Positions 51,576-63,357 of a stretch of DNA of 64,000 nucleotides are shown here, piece after piece. Every line of letters starts with the position of its first letter. Positions within the stretch are counted from its first letter, which is position 1. Source of the DNA: Obelidium mucronatum (taxonomy: Eukaryota > Chytridiomycota > Chytridiomycetes > Chytridiales > Chytriomycetaceae); contig JAIVFH010000001.1 in assembly GCA_025765595.1 (NCBI GenBank), positions 930,001 through 994,000 on the forward strand, given 5' to 3'. The notes below the pieces were generated by a model. It did no database searches and was not told where the DNA came from. It saw nothing but the letters and a program-made list of their open reading frames with translations. The translations under genes were made by a program, and so were the position numbers.

Positions 51576-54500
51576 ATGAACCTCACAGCCGAAAGCGTCC
51601 ACCAGTTTCTGACGCGCGACAAGAACGGCTCACTCGCCTTTGCCGAACAAGCGCTCGCCGCGCCGGTCCTCGTGCAACACAAGCCCGCGGCGTTCGTCGG
51701 CTGGGCGCTGCGCCGCTGTTTGCACGCCGCGCCCGGCGACGACCAAGCCGCCGCGCTGCGCTTCCTGGCGCTGACGCTGGAAACGGCGCCGAGAAACCTT
51801 GCTGCCGTCAACATTGGCGCGCGCGAGGCGCCGGCCGTCATTGCGAAAACTATTTTGGCAAACTCGGCGGCGGCTGTCAGCCCCGAAACGATACACGTTC
51901 TTTTGATGATCTTGACGCGGGCGGAGCGTGTGGCTGCGCTGAAACCGTCGTTTGAGCAAGTGATTGACTTGGCGGCTGTTGTTGCAACTTGTGCTGCAAC
52001 AAACCTGGCGGCTATTCCACTAGCGCTGCATATTCTCAAAACCACTACTACATCTGCTGTGAAAACGAATCCAAACTTGAAAAAGGTCTTTCAGCAAGTT
52101 TTATCAAAGTTACTAGTACCGCTATTGAGGCTCCGCTATTCTGCCGTCTCTGCCTTGAAGAATACATTGTCTGATTCATCAAATCAATACGATTCAGTAA
52201 TTTCTTGTATCCATACGATTCTGGACGCGTCCGTGTTTCATAAAGATCATGTTGCTGAGTTTGTCCCCACACTTCAAACCTTGGTTGTCATCAAGAAAGA
52301 GACGAGCTCTTTGGAACAGCTTTGTGGATCTGTCGCCAAGACCTTGAAAGATGTCAACTCTAGTAAATCTTCATACCCAAAGCAATTTTTTGATGTCTTG
52401 TTGGAGTCTCTTAAAGGTATACAGAAATATGTTTTGTTTGGATTTTAACTCATATTTTCCATTCAGATGGACCCAAAGATTATATTGTCAAAAGCTTCCC
52501 ATACCTATTGTCTTCATTCATTGATGCCCGGAAGCGGCATTTTCGTTTACACGATTCCAACCTGGTCTTTTCGGCAGACTTTTCCTGTTTTATTGTATTG
52601 ATGGTGGTGCTTCTTCAATCCTCGAATAATTCACCGAAAAACGAAAAAGTAGTATTTCAAGATTCCATTCGAAATCTTATGCTTTCCGAAAGTGAATGGC
52701 GGCGATCTGCTGCTGATCATTCTGCAGCTGCGGCGGGGATAGTGGGTCAGTTGATACGCGTGTTGGTAGACAAGGACGTGTACAAGGCCACCCAGGACGA
52801 CGTATCAAAGTCACAGCTGTCTATTTTCAAGGATATGAATGCAGTGTTTATTCAAGTTGTTGGGAAGCTGGAGGGAGCTCATCAAGGAGTTGTTTTTGAT
52901 GTTCTTGGGTCTTTGATGCAGATTGATTATTCGATTGTTTTGGATTCGATTGATTCGTTGTGGTGTTTTTTGGTTCTGGTTTGTAGCGTTTATTTATTTT
53001 TTTTGGTGACGGAGGATTGACTTATTCTTCTCTTTTTTCTTTCTGGTCTGCTAAAAATAGCCTGATGAAATGTCACGGTCTTCTGCTTTGGACTTTACGA
53101 TTCTCTTGCTCCAGACGTTGACAAAATCTCGCGAGTTGGAGAATTTCTTGATTCAATGTTTCAATGCTATTTCTGGACATTCGCATGATGCTCTTTCGCG
53201 TAGTATCTTATTGGATGAACAGATACTAAAAACGTGAGCTCTTATTCAAATTTTTCCCTTTTTTTTCTGGTTTTTCTAAATACAACTCAAATAAAACAGG
53301 TTTTCAACCTCCATCACGAAAACACTTCCTGCCCAGATCCCACGTCTTTTGGCCTTCCTTATTGACCAGTTTTTCGAGTCTGATACTGATGCGGAAAAAT
53401 CGCCCAAAAGAAATACTTCCACGAGTGGCGGCTCCTCCACAAGAATATTTAAATCTCCAGAGTCCATCAGCATTCTCGTTGAACTACTTTCAAGAACAAT
53501 TAAATCCGGGGTTGTCAAAGTTGTATCGGCGCCAGCCCTTCGAAAATCATTTGATCAAAAATTGGATGACCTGTTTGATAATGTTGTTGCGAAACTTGTC
53601 GTTCCTGTATCAGTTTCGTTGAAAACGGGGACGAAACGGCAGCACGAAGTAATGGATGCTCCACCACCTTCCCAAACTTTTCTCCAAGGCCTGAGTCTGT
53701 TGTATTCCATGATGCAAGCCAGTGAAGACTTTTGGAAACGGAAAGTCGATACAGAGTTTATTGTATCCGTCATGATGCAAAATCATCATCAGGTGCAACT
53801 GTCCCCAAAAGAGAAGCTGTTGAAAATCCGGGTCGCCTTGTTTCATGCAGAGTGTGTTGCGAGTAACTCACTGGATCCCAAGTTGGAGAACCTGACGGCC
53901 AATCTCGTGACGATGGCTTTAGAGGATGTTGAATCGGTTCTTGGAAGTGAGGGGAAGGCGGCGGTGGTTGAGTCTTCTTGGGATGGAAGTTTGGAGCGAT
54001 TGAAGGAGAGTAATTTGGGGGTTGCTGTGTGGGCTTGTGTGTTGGATCATTTGGTTCCTGTTTGGTATGTTTTTTTTTCTGTAAAACAACGAATGCTCGT
54101 TTCGTCCTAACCAATGATTTTTTTGGTAATCAGCCATTTATGCTCTGTCAAGCAGGTTCAGAGAATAGTCACTACGCTGATTGATGCGATTAATTCGAAC
54201 CCAAGTGATGAACTTCAAGCTGGATATTATACTCTGCCGCTATTAAGTGCTAGTTTGCTTCAAAGCTCTCAGTTCTACGAATTGAGAATGATTCGCGGTA
54301 AATCTCAACACATATTTGTGGGTTTTTGCGCAAGGGCCTGATTTTTTTTCTCCAATTCCTTCAGACATTTTCCTACCATCTCTCATCGCAAGCTTCCTAT
54401 CCGAGCTGAAGGCGGCTCGTACCGAAAGCGAATTCACAAATGAAGTTTTCAAAGTGATTGAATCGTCCACATCATTGCATAGTATATCAGTATCTGTCGC

Positions 54501-57068
54501 ACAACTGTTGTCGAAATCAAAAACCCAAAACATCAAGCTTGATGCGCGCACAGTGGCTCGTTTGACTCAACTTGTATCGATTCTGAATACGTTCCCGACA
54601 GTGTATTTCCAAAACAATGAGCGTGATTGTATCGTGGGAGTCTTGGTTTTGTTGGAGGTTTTGGTGTCCGGCACCATGCAAGAGAAAAAGGTTGACGCGG
54701 CGGTTTTGAGGTTTGCGGCTATTTGTAGAAAGTTGGAGGCGCGGTTTATGGAAAGCCGTGATGATACTCTGATTACTGTTAGTCTCCTTTCTTTTTTAAA
54801 TCCTTTTTTTTTTTTTTGACGTGTCTGCCAAAAAATGCAGCTATATTCACCAAAAGTTCTGGAGTGGATGATGGCATCTTTGGAGCGGTATACAGTTCAT
54901 GACTCAATTGAGATTGACGTGAAGCAATATTTTGCTGTCTTGAAGCGCGAGACTCTTTTCATTGAAGAATTGACTTTAACGTGAGAAGTGACCCTTTCTT
55001 TGCACCAAATGCGAAAGGTTTAATCAACTGATTGCGCTTTCTTTTCTCTGTTTTTTTTTTTCGGTACCACAGCAAACTCTTTCAGCGATTTTCTGGAACA
55101 TTACCGAAAGGCTCCGTATGCCCACCATCAGAGTACCTGACTTCCGTTTTGGCGAGCCTCGGAAACTCAAACGCGTCGAATTGGTTGGATCTTGTGCTCC
55201 ACTTTACAAAGGCGCTAGTTTCGTCTGTTCATCACAACAAGAAACACGTGGACGATATGGATGTAGATACAGTTCCGAACCAAGTTGTGGAGGTGTCTTC
55301 TGCTTTATTAATTAATGTAGAACGCCGCGTGTTGGAACAATTGGAGAGAGTTCGAACCGCCTCCAGTGATGGTGGTTTCACTGATGGAGAGCTTGATGGT
55401 TTCGTTTCTGGATTTAGAGTTTTTGAGCAACTGCTGGCCTTTAAAGAAGCCTTTGGGAGCTTGTGTACGTTTGAGTGTTTTTTTTTTCTTGACTATTTTT
55501 TCAAAACTCTGATACTTTTTTTTTTTTTGCTGGTACAGCAATGACAAAGACAGTCAATGAAATGTTCGAGTTTGCTGATGCATCCTTGTCTACAATGTCG
55601 CGTCTGATTCAAGGGGTCGGTATTTCTGGCAAGATTGTTGACTTGGGTGCACTGTTTTTATCCATTCAGCTCCATCAATTGGAAGCACTTGAGTCAGTTG
55701 AAGCCAGCGTTCTTGAAACTTTAGTCAGCTCTAGTGGGGCGTTGCTGAAGGCTGCTTGGAAAACAAGTATGTTTTGGGGGTTGGAGTGTTTTAGATTGAT
55801 GTAAACGAAAAAAAAACCCGCCAGATCCGAGTGCCGTGTCTGTGATACATGGATCACTGTCTGCGTTTGCAGCCAAGTCCACATCCAATACAATGGTACC
55901 CGTATTAATAACGAGTATCCTGGATCACTTGGAATCACTTCTGCCTCTTTTTCTTGGTTCGGAGAATATTCTGTCAAACACATCAGATTTGCCTGCCGCA
56001 TTGAATTTGCTAGTGGTTGTTGTGACTGGAATTCAAAAGAGTGGCAAGTGAAGATTTTGTTGGTTTATTTTTATTTTTTTTGTGTTGACTGTGTTTTCTT
56101 TTATCATCAGGTAAACGAGGAAGTCTTAGGAGAGTACTCCAGCGCATCGTAGTTGACCTGTCTCGTATTGTGGAAGGATCTAAAAGCATTGACTTGACAC
56201 TGCAAAGTATTACTTTGTTAACCCGATTGACAGAAGATAAGGTACAGCTGAACAAAGAAACCCCAATTTTTTTGCGATTCTAAACGCCTAGTTGCAGATT
56301 CTAGATATGAATCGATCCGATGTGTCCCTCGTGTTAAATGCATGCACGCTTTTGGCCTCCAAGCAATGCCCACTCTACAATGCTGCTGTTGAAAACTTTC
56401 AAAATGGAGTATCCACATATTTAGGACCCGACGATTTGTTTGACGCCCTGTGCAGACTTTTGACCACAATTCTCACTCAACGGCGAGAAGCATTGGTTGA
56501 TTCGATCCCAGCGTTTGTTGGAGTCATACGAGGACTTTTCCATTGCTTCAAAAAAGAGTTGGGCGGGCTTCGAAGTGAATCTGGTGGTGCAAGCACGCAT
56601 GTTCCAGTTTTTACTGTAACGCCGTACCCAATCTTTTCGAAACTGCCGCTTGAAAACCCAGTTCTGGCAGCTGAGAGTTTAGCGCGGATATTGGAAAAGA
56701 TGACTCAGAAGTCAGCGGTCGCAGGAAATTCTGGCAATACTGGCGCTGGCGGTAAAGAAACAGCAGTAGCACATACAATTCTGCAATCGAATGCTGCTGC
56801 TACTGTCAGGCCATTTGCAAAGCATGCTGGACTTCTGGTTGCAGAGTTTGTTTCTATTCAAGCGAGTATTTCCCCGTTCCCTGGAGCAGTGAAGAAGGCT
56901 CTTTTGACAGGTGTGTATGCGTTGTTGGACTTAAGCGGGGAGTTTGGTAGGAAGGCGGTATTGGCGGGATTGGATACCCTGCAATACAGTGGAGAAAATG
57001 CAGCAAAGTTGGTTTTCAAGGATATTGTGAAAGAATGGGAGGGCCAGTCTTATCGAGGCAAAGAATAA
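51576..57068 (+). CDS. URB2: Nucleolar pre-ribosome protein URB2/NPA2
   Basis: About 1582 residues of helical repeat-like sequence from twelve exons: 51576-52416, 52467-52978, 53061-53233, 53300-54064, 54134-54297, 54365-54777, 54841-54980, 55073-55464, 55539-55766, 55825-56043, 56111-56241, 56298-57068; all phases agree. The C-terminal 250 residues carry the Urb2/Npa2 signature: FAKHAGLLVAEFVSIQ, PGAVKKALLTGVYALLDLSG, AKLVFKDIVKEW, and upstream RREALVDSIPAFVGVIRGLF. By family it works with URB1 in early 27S pre-rRNA particles. Exon 1 starts with a GC-rich stretch. Intron 10 is of GC-AG type (AGTG|gcaagt), required to keep frame. Confidence 0.85.
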
Positions 57069-57136
57069 ATACGCCTCTTTTTATTTGGGTGGTTTGATAT
57101 ATTGGGTTGCAATCATGCGGTATAAAATAAACGAAT

Positions 57137-58834
57137 TTAAAGATCAAACGACTCTACTTCCACAGTAACTCTGACTCCTCTGTTGCTTCGCTCGAATTGC
57201 TCGACTGATTGAAGAGCACTTGAGGTGAAAGCTGCTGGGCCACACACGAATAAACCAACATCCTGCTGGCAACCCATTTCTGACATGTATACATGCTTTT
57301 GAAGAACACTTCTCAAGTCAGCTCGATGATTGGAATGAAACATATTCCTCCTGAGCTGTCGCGTTTCCTTGGCAGCACCTTTGACTCCTGTCTCAAACAA
57401 CTCAATCACAATATCATCTCGCCATCCATCTTTCTTTGAAATCCAAGGTTGCAAATGAGACAACGCCTCCATTTTAGAATACGGAGAAGACCAAACGAGA
57501 AACACTTTGGTCTTCCTGCCGATGTGCTTGGAGTTTCGATTTCTCCTCAAGATTCGATTGATTGCTCTTGCGCATGCAGCCACTCCCGTACCACCAACGT
57601 AAAAGAAAACGGCATTGTACTTTTGAGATTCAGCCGCCACTTCGATTTCCCTTCCGAAAGGGCCTTGCAGGTGAACGACTGGAATCTTGGCACTTCCCTC
57701 AGTTGCGAATGCTGTCAGCATCTTTGCAACTTTCCCTGCCCATTGGGTTTCGTCTTTACTCGGAGCAAACATGAATGTTACGCGGTTCTCATTTGCTTTA
57801 GCGATACTCAATGGGTGGAATTCGAGGTGAGAGACAGACGGGAAACAAAGACGCATGAATTGGCCGGGCCGCGCACCTGTAGCCTTGTTTGTAGCGATAG
57901 TGACACTAATGTAGCCGCATTGCTCAAATTCGACGGAAGTGATCGTGTCTTTAGAGAATTTGGCTGAAAGACGGATAATGCCATCAATCGAATACAAAGT
58001 TACACCTGGTAGCAAGTAGTACATGTTGCTTGGTGCGTGGATACAGGCGATTATGATGAAGATGAAGACCATAGAGTGAATAAAGTAGAAGGTGTTGTAC
58101 CACTTCCGCCTGAAGAATGACAATGATGTGATGACGATGGCCAGAAACAAGATAAAGTTGGAAACGCTGAGAACGTTTTCAAATATCGTTGAACCCCAAA
58201 CAGCGAGAGGGGTTTTGTTTAGCAGACCAAACATTGCCAGTCCACAAGCCAAGTGGGCTATAGTGAGCCAAAAGAAAGTTCTTGCCATCCAAGTGTGAAT
58301 TCGAATCAAGGAAGTGTATGGCAGATTAAAGAACGCCGCCATGAATGAGTTCTTGGAGACTGGCAGCATGACGAGTCCGAACAAGAAAGCTAGACAGTCT
58401 CCGGTCGAATGGAAGAGCGTTTTAAACATTAGGGCTTTTTCGGGCTTGCCTGTAGCATTCCATTCATGCTCGTGTAAACTCCAAACAAAGTTGTAGTTGA
58501 CCACCCCAGAGATGCAAAGAGTAACAAGCATGATGATAAACCAAGAAAGTTCAGCCAAGGATGCCATGGAGCCTGGAAGGAGAGTCATCCCGAATATCCG
58601 TTTCAAGAGTGAGATTTTCATGATGGCAAAAGTCGTCAAGGCGGTAAATGCCAGCAAGGTATAGAAAAGTGTAAGATGGGTCCGAATAGCTGGTTTCATT
58701 CCAGGCTCTGCATTCGTGCAGGAGAAAACACACAACTGCAGGTTGGCTACTTGCAGATAAACAAGAATATAACCCAAAGGGAAGATGAGGGCAGCCACAA
58801 TACCCAAAGCGAGCTCTCTTGGAGTGTACTTCAT
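57137..58834 (-). CDS. Ferric reductase / NOX-type transmembrane oxidoreductase
   Basis: 565 residues, single exon. Moves electrons from cytosolic NADPH through FAD and two hemes to an outside acceptor such as Fe3+ or O2. Six to seven helices hold the heme His pairs (IRIHTWMAR ... TIAHLACG; YFIHSMVF ... ACIHAPS). The FAD-binding HPLSIAKA, the QGPFGREIE loop, the NADPH Gly-rich VGGTGVAACARAI and the final FVCGPAAF, ending in a typical ...VEVESFDL, are intact. A paralogue lies directly upstream (59292-61060) in the same orientation. Confidence 0.9.
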   Translation of the reverse strand: MKYTPRELALGIVAALIFPLGYILVYLQVANLQLCVFSCTNAEPGMKPAIRTHLTLFYTLLAFTALTTFAIMKISLLKRIFGMTLLPGSMASLAELSWFIIMLVTLCISGVVNYNFVWSLHEHEWNATGKPEKALMFKTLFHSTGDCLAFLFGLVMLPVSKNSFMAAFFNLPYTSLIRIHTWMARTFFWLTIAHLACGLAMFGLLNKTPLAVWGSTIFENVLSVSNFILFLAIVITSLSFFRRKWYNTFYFIHSMVFIFIIIACIHAPSNMYYLLPGVTLYSIDGIIRLSAKFSKDTITSVEFEQCGYISVTIATNKATGARPGQFMRLCFPSVSHLEFHPLSIAKANENRVTFMFAPSKDETQWAGKVAKMLTAFATEGSAKIPVVHLQGPFGREIEVAAESQKYNAVFFYVGGTGVAACARAINRILRRNRNSKHIGRKTKVFLVWSSPYSKMEALSHLQPWISKKDGWRDDIVIELFETGVKGAAKETRQLRRNMFHSNHRADLRSVLQKHVYMSEMGCQQDVGLFVCGPAAFTSSALQSVEQFERSNRGVRVTVEVESFDL

Positions 58835-59291
58835 CTAATAGCGGCAATCTTCGAGCCGATTTCGGGGAGAAAACTGAAACATCCATACCGTAATAAATTC
58901 CTTTTCTTTCAGTTTCAGGTGATTGGTCACTCGAAACGTCACAAGGTCAAGAAAATTCCATTCACAACGGGAATATGACGCAATGTGACGTTTGAAAGCT
59001 TCTTTCAGCAAAAATATGCTGCAATGATGATAAAATGATGCAGTATGATGAGTTCTCCAACCCTGTTATTATCAGTATTAAATGGAACAAGCCTATTTTT
59101 CAATTCCAGTCAATATAGGGTTCGTTTTCCTTTGGTTATGTCCCAGAGTAAATAGAAACTAGCAGTAGCGTTTATTGATCATTTATTGAAACTTACTTGG
59201 ACATCCCCAAAATTACATAACAAAATTTTTTAGATCGAGGCTTGTCGAACTTTGTCTCTATTCTGGGGAACATCTGAAACACGCATTCTGG
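58835..59291. other. Spacer between tandem ferric reductase genes
   Basis: Promoter of the downstream copy and 3' flank of the upstream one. Short ATGATG-type repeats (atgatgataaaatgatgcagtatgatgag, 59024-59050) occur; no gene seen. Confidence 0.4.
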
Positions 59292-61060
59292 TCATACATC
59301 GAAAGACTCTACATCAACATATGCCGAGACTTTTTTGTTCTCCTTCGAAAATTGGCCTATTGAGATGAGTGAGTCTTTCGTGAACATTTTCGGTCCACAG
59401 ATAAACAGCTGAAGTCCAAGTTCTTCTGAGTTTAATAGCATTCTGATGTGATTGTCTAGTAACGACTCAAGATTCGGTCGCTTGCTTGATATTGCCCAAC
59501 TGCTGCCGCCATCTCCCAAAGTTAGGTCACTGCCTCCAGCTTCTTTTAGCTGAAAGTTTCGAGTAATTTCTGTTTCGAAAAGCTCAACGACGATATTCGA
59601 TGAATTCAACGCTTGCAAATGGGACAACTCCGACATATTCCGGCAACGAGCAGTCCAGAAGAGAAACACCCGGGTACTTTTTGTTTTTTCTGTGGACTTT
59701 CCAGAGGCATTCGCACATATCAGGTTAATTGCTCGAATATAGCTGCGATTCCGGTTCCGCCAACATGAAATACAACGGCTCTTTGACTTTCGCGAATCTC
59801 AAGAGGTTTACCAAATGGGCCCTGTAAGCATACTTTAATCGGAGGTGACTCATACAGCATCTGACTCTGTAACAGCTGAGCTACTTTAAAACTCCACTCT
59901 GAAAAGTTACTTCCAGGAGAAAACATGAAAGTAACGCTCGTGTCTGTCGCATTAACGATGCTCCATGGATGAAATTCAAATCTCGACACAGAAGGGAAGC
60001 ACACCCGCATGAAGTGTCCGGGGCGAGAATGTGCTGCCTTCCTTGTGGAAATTGTAACAGTGATATATCCACACTTTTCAACCAGAACTGAAGCCACAGT
60101 ATCAGGGCTAAATCTGGAGCTCAATCTAATTAGTCCGTCGATAGTATACAGACATAGCCCTGATATGGAAGTTATTAAAGGGTCGTCCACAACGTGATAA
60201 ATTCAGTCACCTGGCATTAGAAACAGGATATTACTTGAAGCATGGAGATACGCCAGCCCAATGAAGATAAATACCAAAAAATGGGTGAAGTAGAAAGTAT
60301 TGTACCATTTTCTACGAACATAAGATAGCGAAGTGACAACCACCACCGTCAACACAGCGAAAGCAGAAATCCCCAAGACGGCTTGATAATCCTCATCTCC
60401 CCATATAGAATCATGCGAAATAGTTAATAATTTGACAATCAGGTTCCTCCTCAGCAGTAGATGCATAACTATTCCGGAAGTCAAATGAAGGGCAACCAAT
60501 CCAAACAACGTTCTCCCCAACCAAATGTGAACTCGAAGCAACGAAGTATAAGGAATGTTAAGAGCCGTGGAAAGAAATGAATTCTTTGCAGTTGGAAGCA
60601 TAACGAGACCCAACCAAAATGACAGACAGTTGCCCGTGGAATTGTACAAAGTCTGAAACACGAGGCTTTCCGGGCTTTTGCTTGCAGCAAACCACTTTGC
60701 GGCACGTTTATTCCACCAGTAGTTGTAGTTGTGGATTTCAATTGCAAATGTTGTCGCCAAAGCCGACAGAAACCAAGCTACTTCGCCAATAGAAACTGTA
60801 GAGGCGCTGAGAATTCTTGTTGAAAAGATTCTCATCAAGAGTTTGCTTCCATTAATGCTTATGGAAAACGCGATGGAAGAAGCCAAAAATATGTAAAAGA
60901 CATGGAGATCGGTGTGAAGAGCTCGAGTTGGGTTTATGCAAGTGTCGGCAAAACACCAGGACTGATCGCGCAACAAGAATACCAGGAGATACATGGTCGG
61001 GATAATTAGAATGGATCCTGTGGAGAACAGTAGCAGTCGCATTCGTCGAGACGCGAACAT
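59292..61060 (-). pseudogene. Second ferric reductase gene, frameshifted
   Basis: Exon 1 (61060 to about 60211) has the helices with heme His pairs (LRVHIWLGR ... VALHLTSG; YFTHFLVF ... AYLHASS). A short intron (gtgactg...catatcag) leads to CLYTIDGLIRLSSRF, HPWSIVNA (FAD) and QGPFGKPLE. At VGGTGIAA the frame slips by one base (near 59742): without the slip YIRAINLICANASG would follow, as in the paralogue (ARAINRI). After it the frame continues to FICGPKMF and the family end DVESFDV. So the gene lacks a continuous NADPH domain, unless a base is missing from the assembly. Sequence away from the slip is not decayed, which favours recent damage or an error. Confidence 0.75.
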
Positions 61061-61098
61061 TGTTGTTGGATAATTGTCACAAAAAAACCCGAAATGAA

Positions 61099-63125
61099 TT
61101 ATGAACTATAAATAACACGAATTCCGTCCTTCTCAACCCTCTTGTCCAAAATTGATGTGTTTCCTTCCACCCAGACCATGTTTAAGGCTGAATTCGCCTT
61201 AGTCAGTGCATCAAGGCTCTGGATCTTGTTCCGCTTCACACTCAACTCTTTAAGAAGAAACAACCATTCCACACCCTCGAATCCAATAATACTGTTGTCG
61301 TCTAATATCATCACTTCAACAAGGGGGAATTGCGGGATGGTGATTAACTGTTGGTTGGTAATGGTGACTCGAATAATATGTTGTGGCAGAAGATGCGGAG
61401 TTGGGATACGAGTAAAACCATATGGTTCTTTTACAACTAGCTCTGGTGATGTAGCATCAATGGATTCCACAAAGCCCTCCCATTGAAAGTCCGAAACTAT
61501 ACACACACTGGTTAAAGAGACTAGAAAGCGCCAAGGAATATAGAGACTCAACTGTAATCCGAATAATAATTCAATCGATCTGGATCAACCTTCTTGAGCG
61601 TTTTAAGATGTTCAATGGCTTCTTGGGAATATCCCTTCAATTCGCGCAAAACGTGAACTAGACTCATCAAGGGCCATTTACTCTCCGGTTCGACTTCTAC
61701 GAGCTCACGAATAGATTTCATTTCTCGAATCCAAATAGACCGAGGTTGGTACTGATCTCTCGCCACAGCCCCTGACCCAGAGAGCGACTCCTCGCCTTCG
61801 TTCTCAGAAACCGATCCGAAAATTTCTCCTTTGTTCCAAGACACCTTGATGGTGTGTCCTTTAAAGAAAGTTCCTTTGAAGTACCTGAATGCGGACTGTG
61901 AAAATTCGAGTTCCAGATCCTCAACTAAGCCAATAATTCGAACAGCAAAAATATTCCTTCCATGTTTTAGCAGATTCAAGTCTTCGACTTGAATTCGGTT
62001 ATGGCCGCCGTAGGAGATTTTTTGGTGATCGACGAAGACAGGATGATTGAAACAAACAAAGGCAATATGATGTCCCTCAATATTCCGTGCCAAGTAACTC
62101 CATTGTATCGCAAGAGGTGGCTGTTCTGAAAGCAGTTTAATTGTTTAAGTTAGGACTTGACATCCACTGACAATGACGTTATCAACCTTGTCCTAGAAGC
62201 CACCGTTGATACAGCCAGGCGCTCTGATCTGCAGGCTCAGTATAGATGGCGTTGCGTACAATTTCAAAATCTGCAAGTATCATCAGGATTGTAGAGCAGT
62301 CAATCAGAAAATCAAATCACCCTTTTGAACAGCGGATTCTCTTTCCCCCTCCTTTTCCCAATTCACTCTTGGAATCAATTTACTTCTGTAGTGCCATGCG
62401 CTGTAGTTTGAAAAGTTCTGGTTGATTTTACTCATGCTGTAGTCGAGTTCAGTCTTCTCATCAGATCGCCCAGCTTTCGCCAGGATAATTCGACGATAAT
62501 CCCAACCATGGAAGTTTCGAGGATCCATGTCAAGCATCAGATGGATTAATTTTAGCTCGCGACTCCAATCTGGACCTTGGTGATTTGATTGAATCTAAGC
62601 ATAATGCAAATACCGTACGAAATCAGCTTACATGGCATATTTTCAAGAACCCAGCGCCGATGAAGCCATAACCAGTATGATTTGGGATGGCCACGAACAA
62701 GTTTCTCAATAAACTTCAGGTCCAGTTGCGCCATTGCCTGAATATCCTCGGCCGGCCTATCAATAATAAGATCAAAGAAGGTTTAATGATAACGGTATGA
62801 GTCGAAATGGTAGTGGGTTGTTGTCAATAGATCAGTACAGCTTGTTCCACATAGCGACCAACACCCGTCGCCGAAAGTTCCACGCTGAATAAGCATCCGG
62901 ATTTAATTCAAGAATCGAAGTTGTTGCGCTGATAGATGTCGCATCCAGCCTGTTCGAAGTCTGCATGTAGTTTGAATAATTGGAACCAACCAACAAACCC
63001 AACAGCACCTTGGCATCCAGGTATCGAGCCCATGATTCTTGGTATTCCAGAATTCTTTCCCTGGTTTTTATCTTCTCGGCTTCAGTCTTTGAAACTGTCG
63101 ATCGTTTCTGGTTATGAGACGTCAT
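61099..63125 (-). CDS. BET4: Rab geranylgeranyltransferase alpha subunit
   Basis: Prenyltransferase alpha-type helical hairpins appear in several exons: [79 protein letters not shown] middle Ig-like insert ([15 protein letters not shown]...) and a C-terminal leucine-rich part ([50 protein letters not shown]) distinguish it from farnesyltransferase alpha. With its beta partner and REP it prenylates Rab GTPases. Start 63125, stop near 61099, at least six short introns; the last uses a gttgag donor (TTACA|gttgagt near 61551). It is divergent from nothing; the ferric reductase copy starts 38 bp beyond its stop on the same strand. Confidence 0.88.
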
Positions 63126-63357
63126 ATTATTTTTATGTCAAATAACAATCATTCTGGTTTCATTTGAAATCAAGCAGGTTAACGAAGGATGAAGAGTAGC
63201 ACAAAGAAGAAGCCAGAAACAAGTCATGTAAATGATTAGCTTTCCGGCTAATAACCAGCTCTTTAAAAAATGAGAGGTTGCGTGACTGCTTTGAGTTTTT
63301 TGGTCACAGGTATCACTGTGAACATTATTACTGCAATATTTTATTAACGTAACATTA

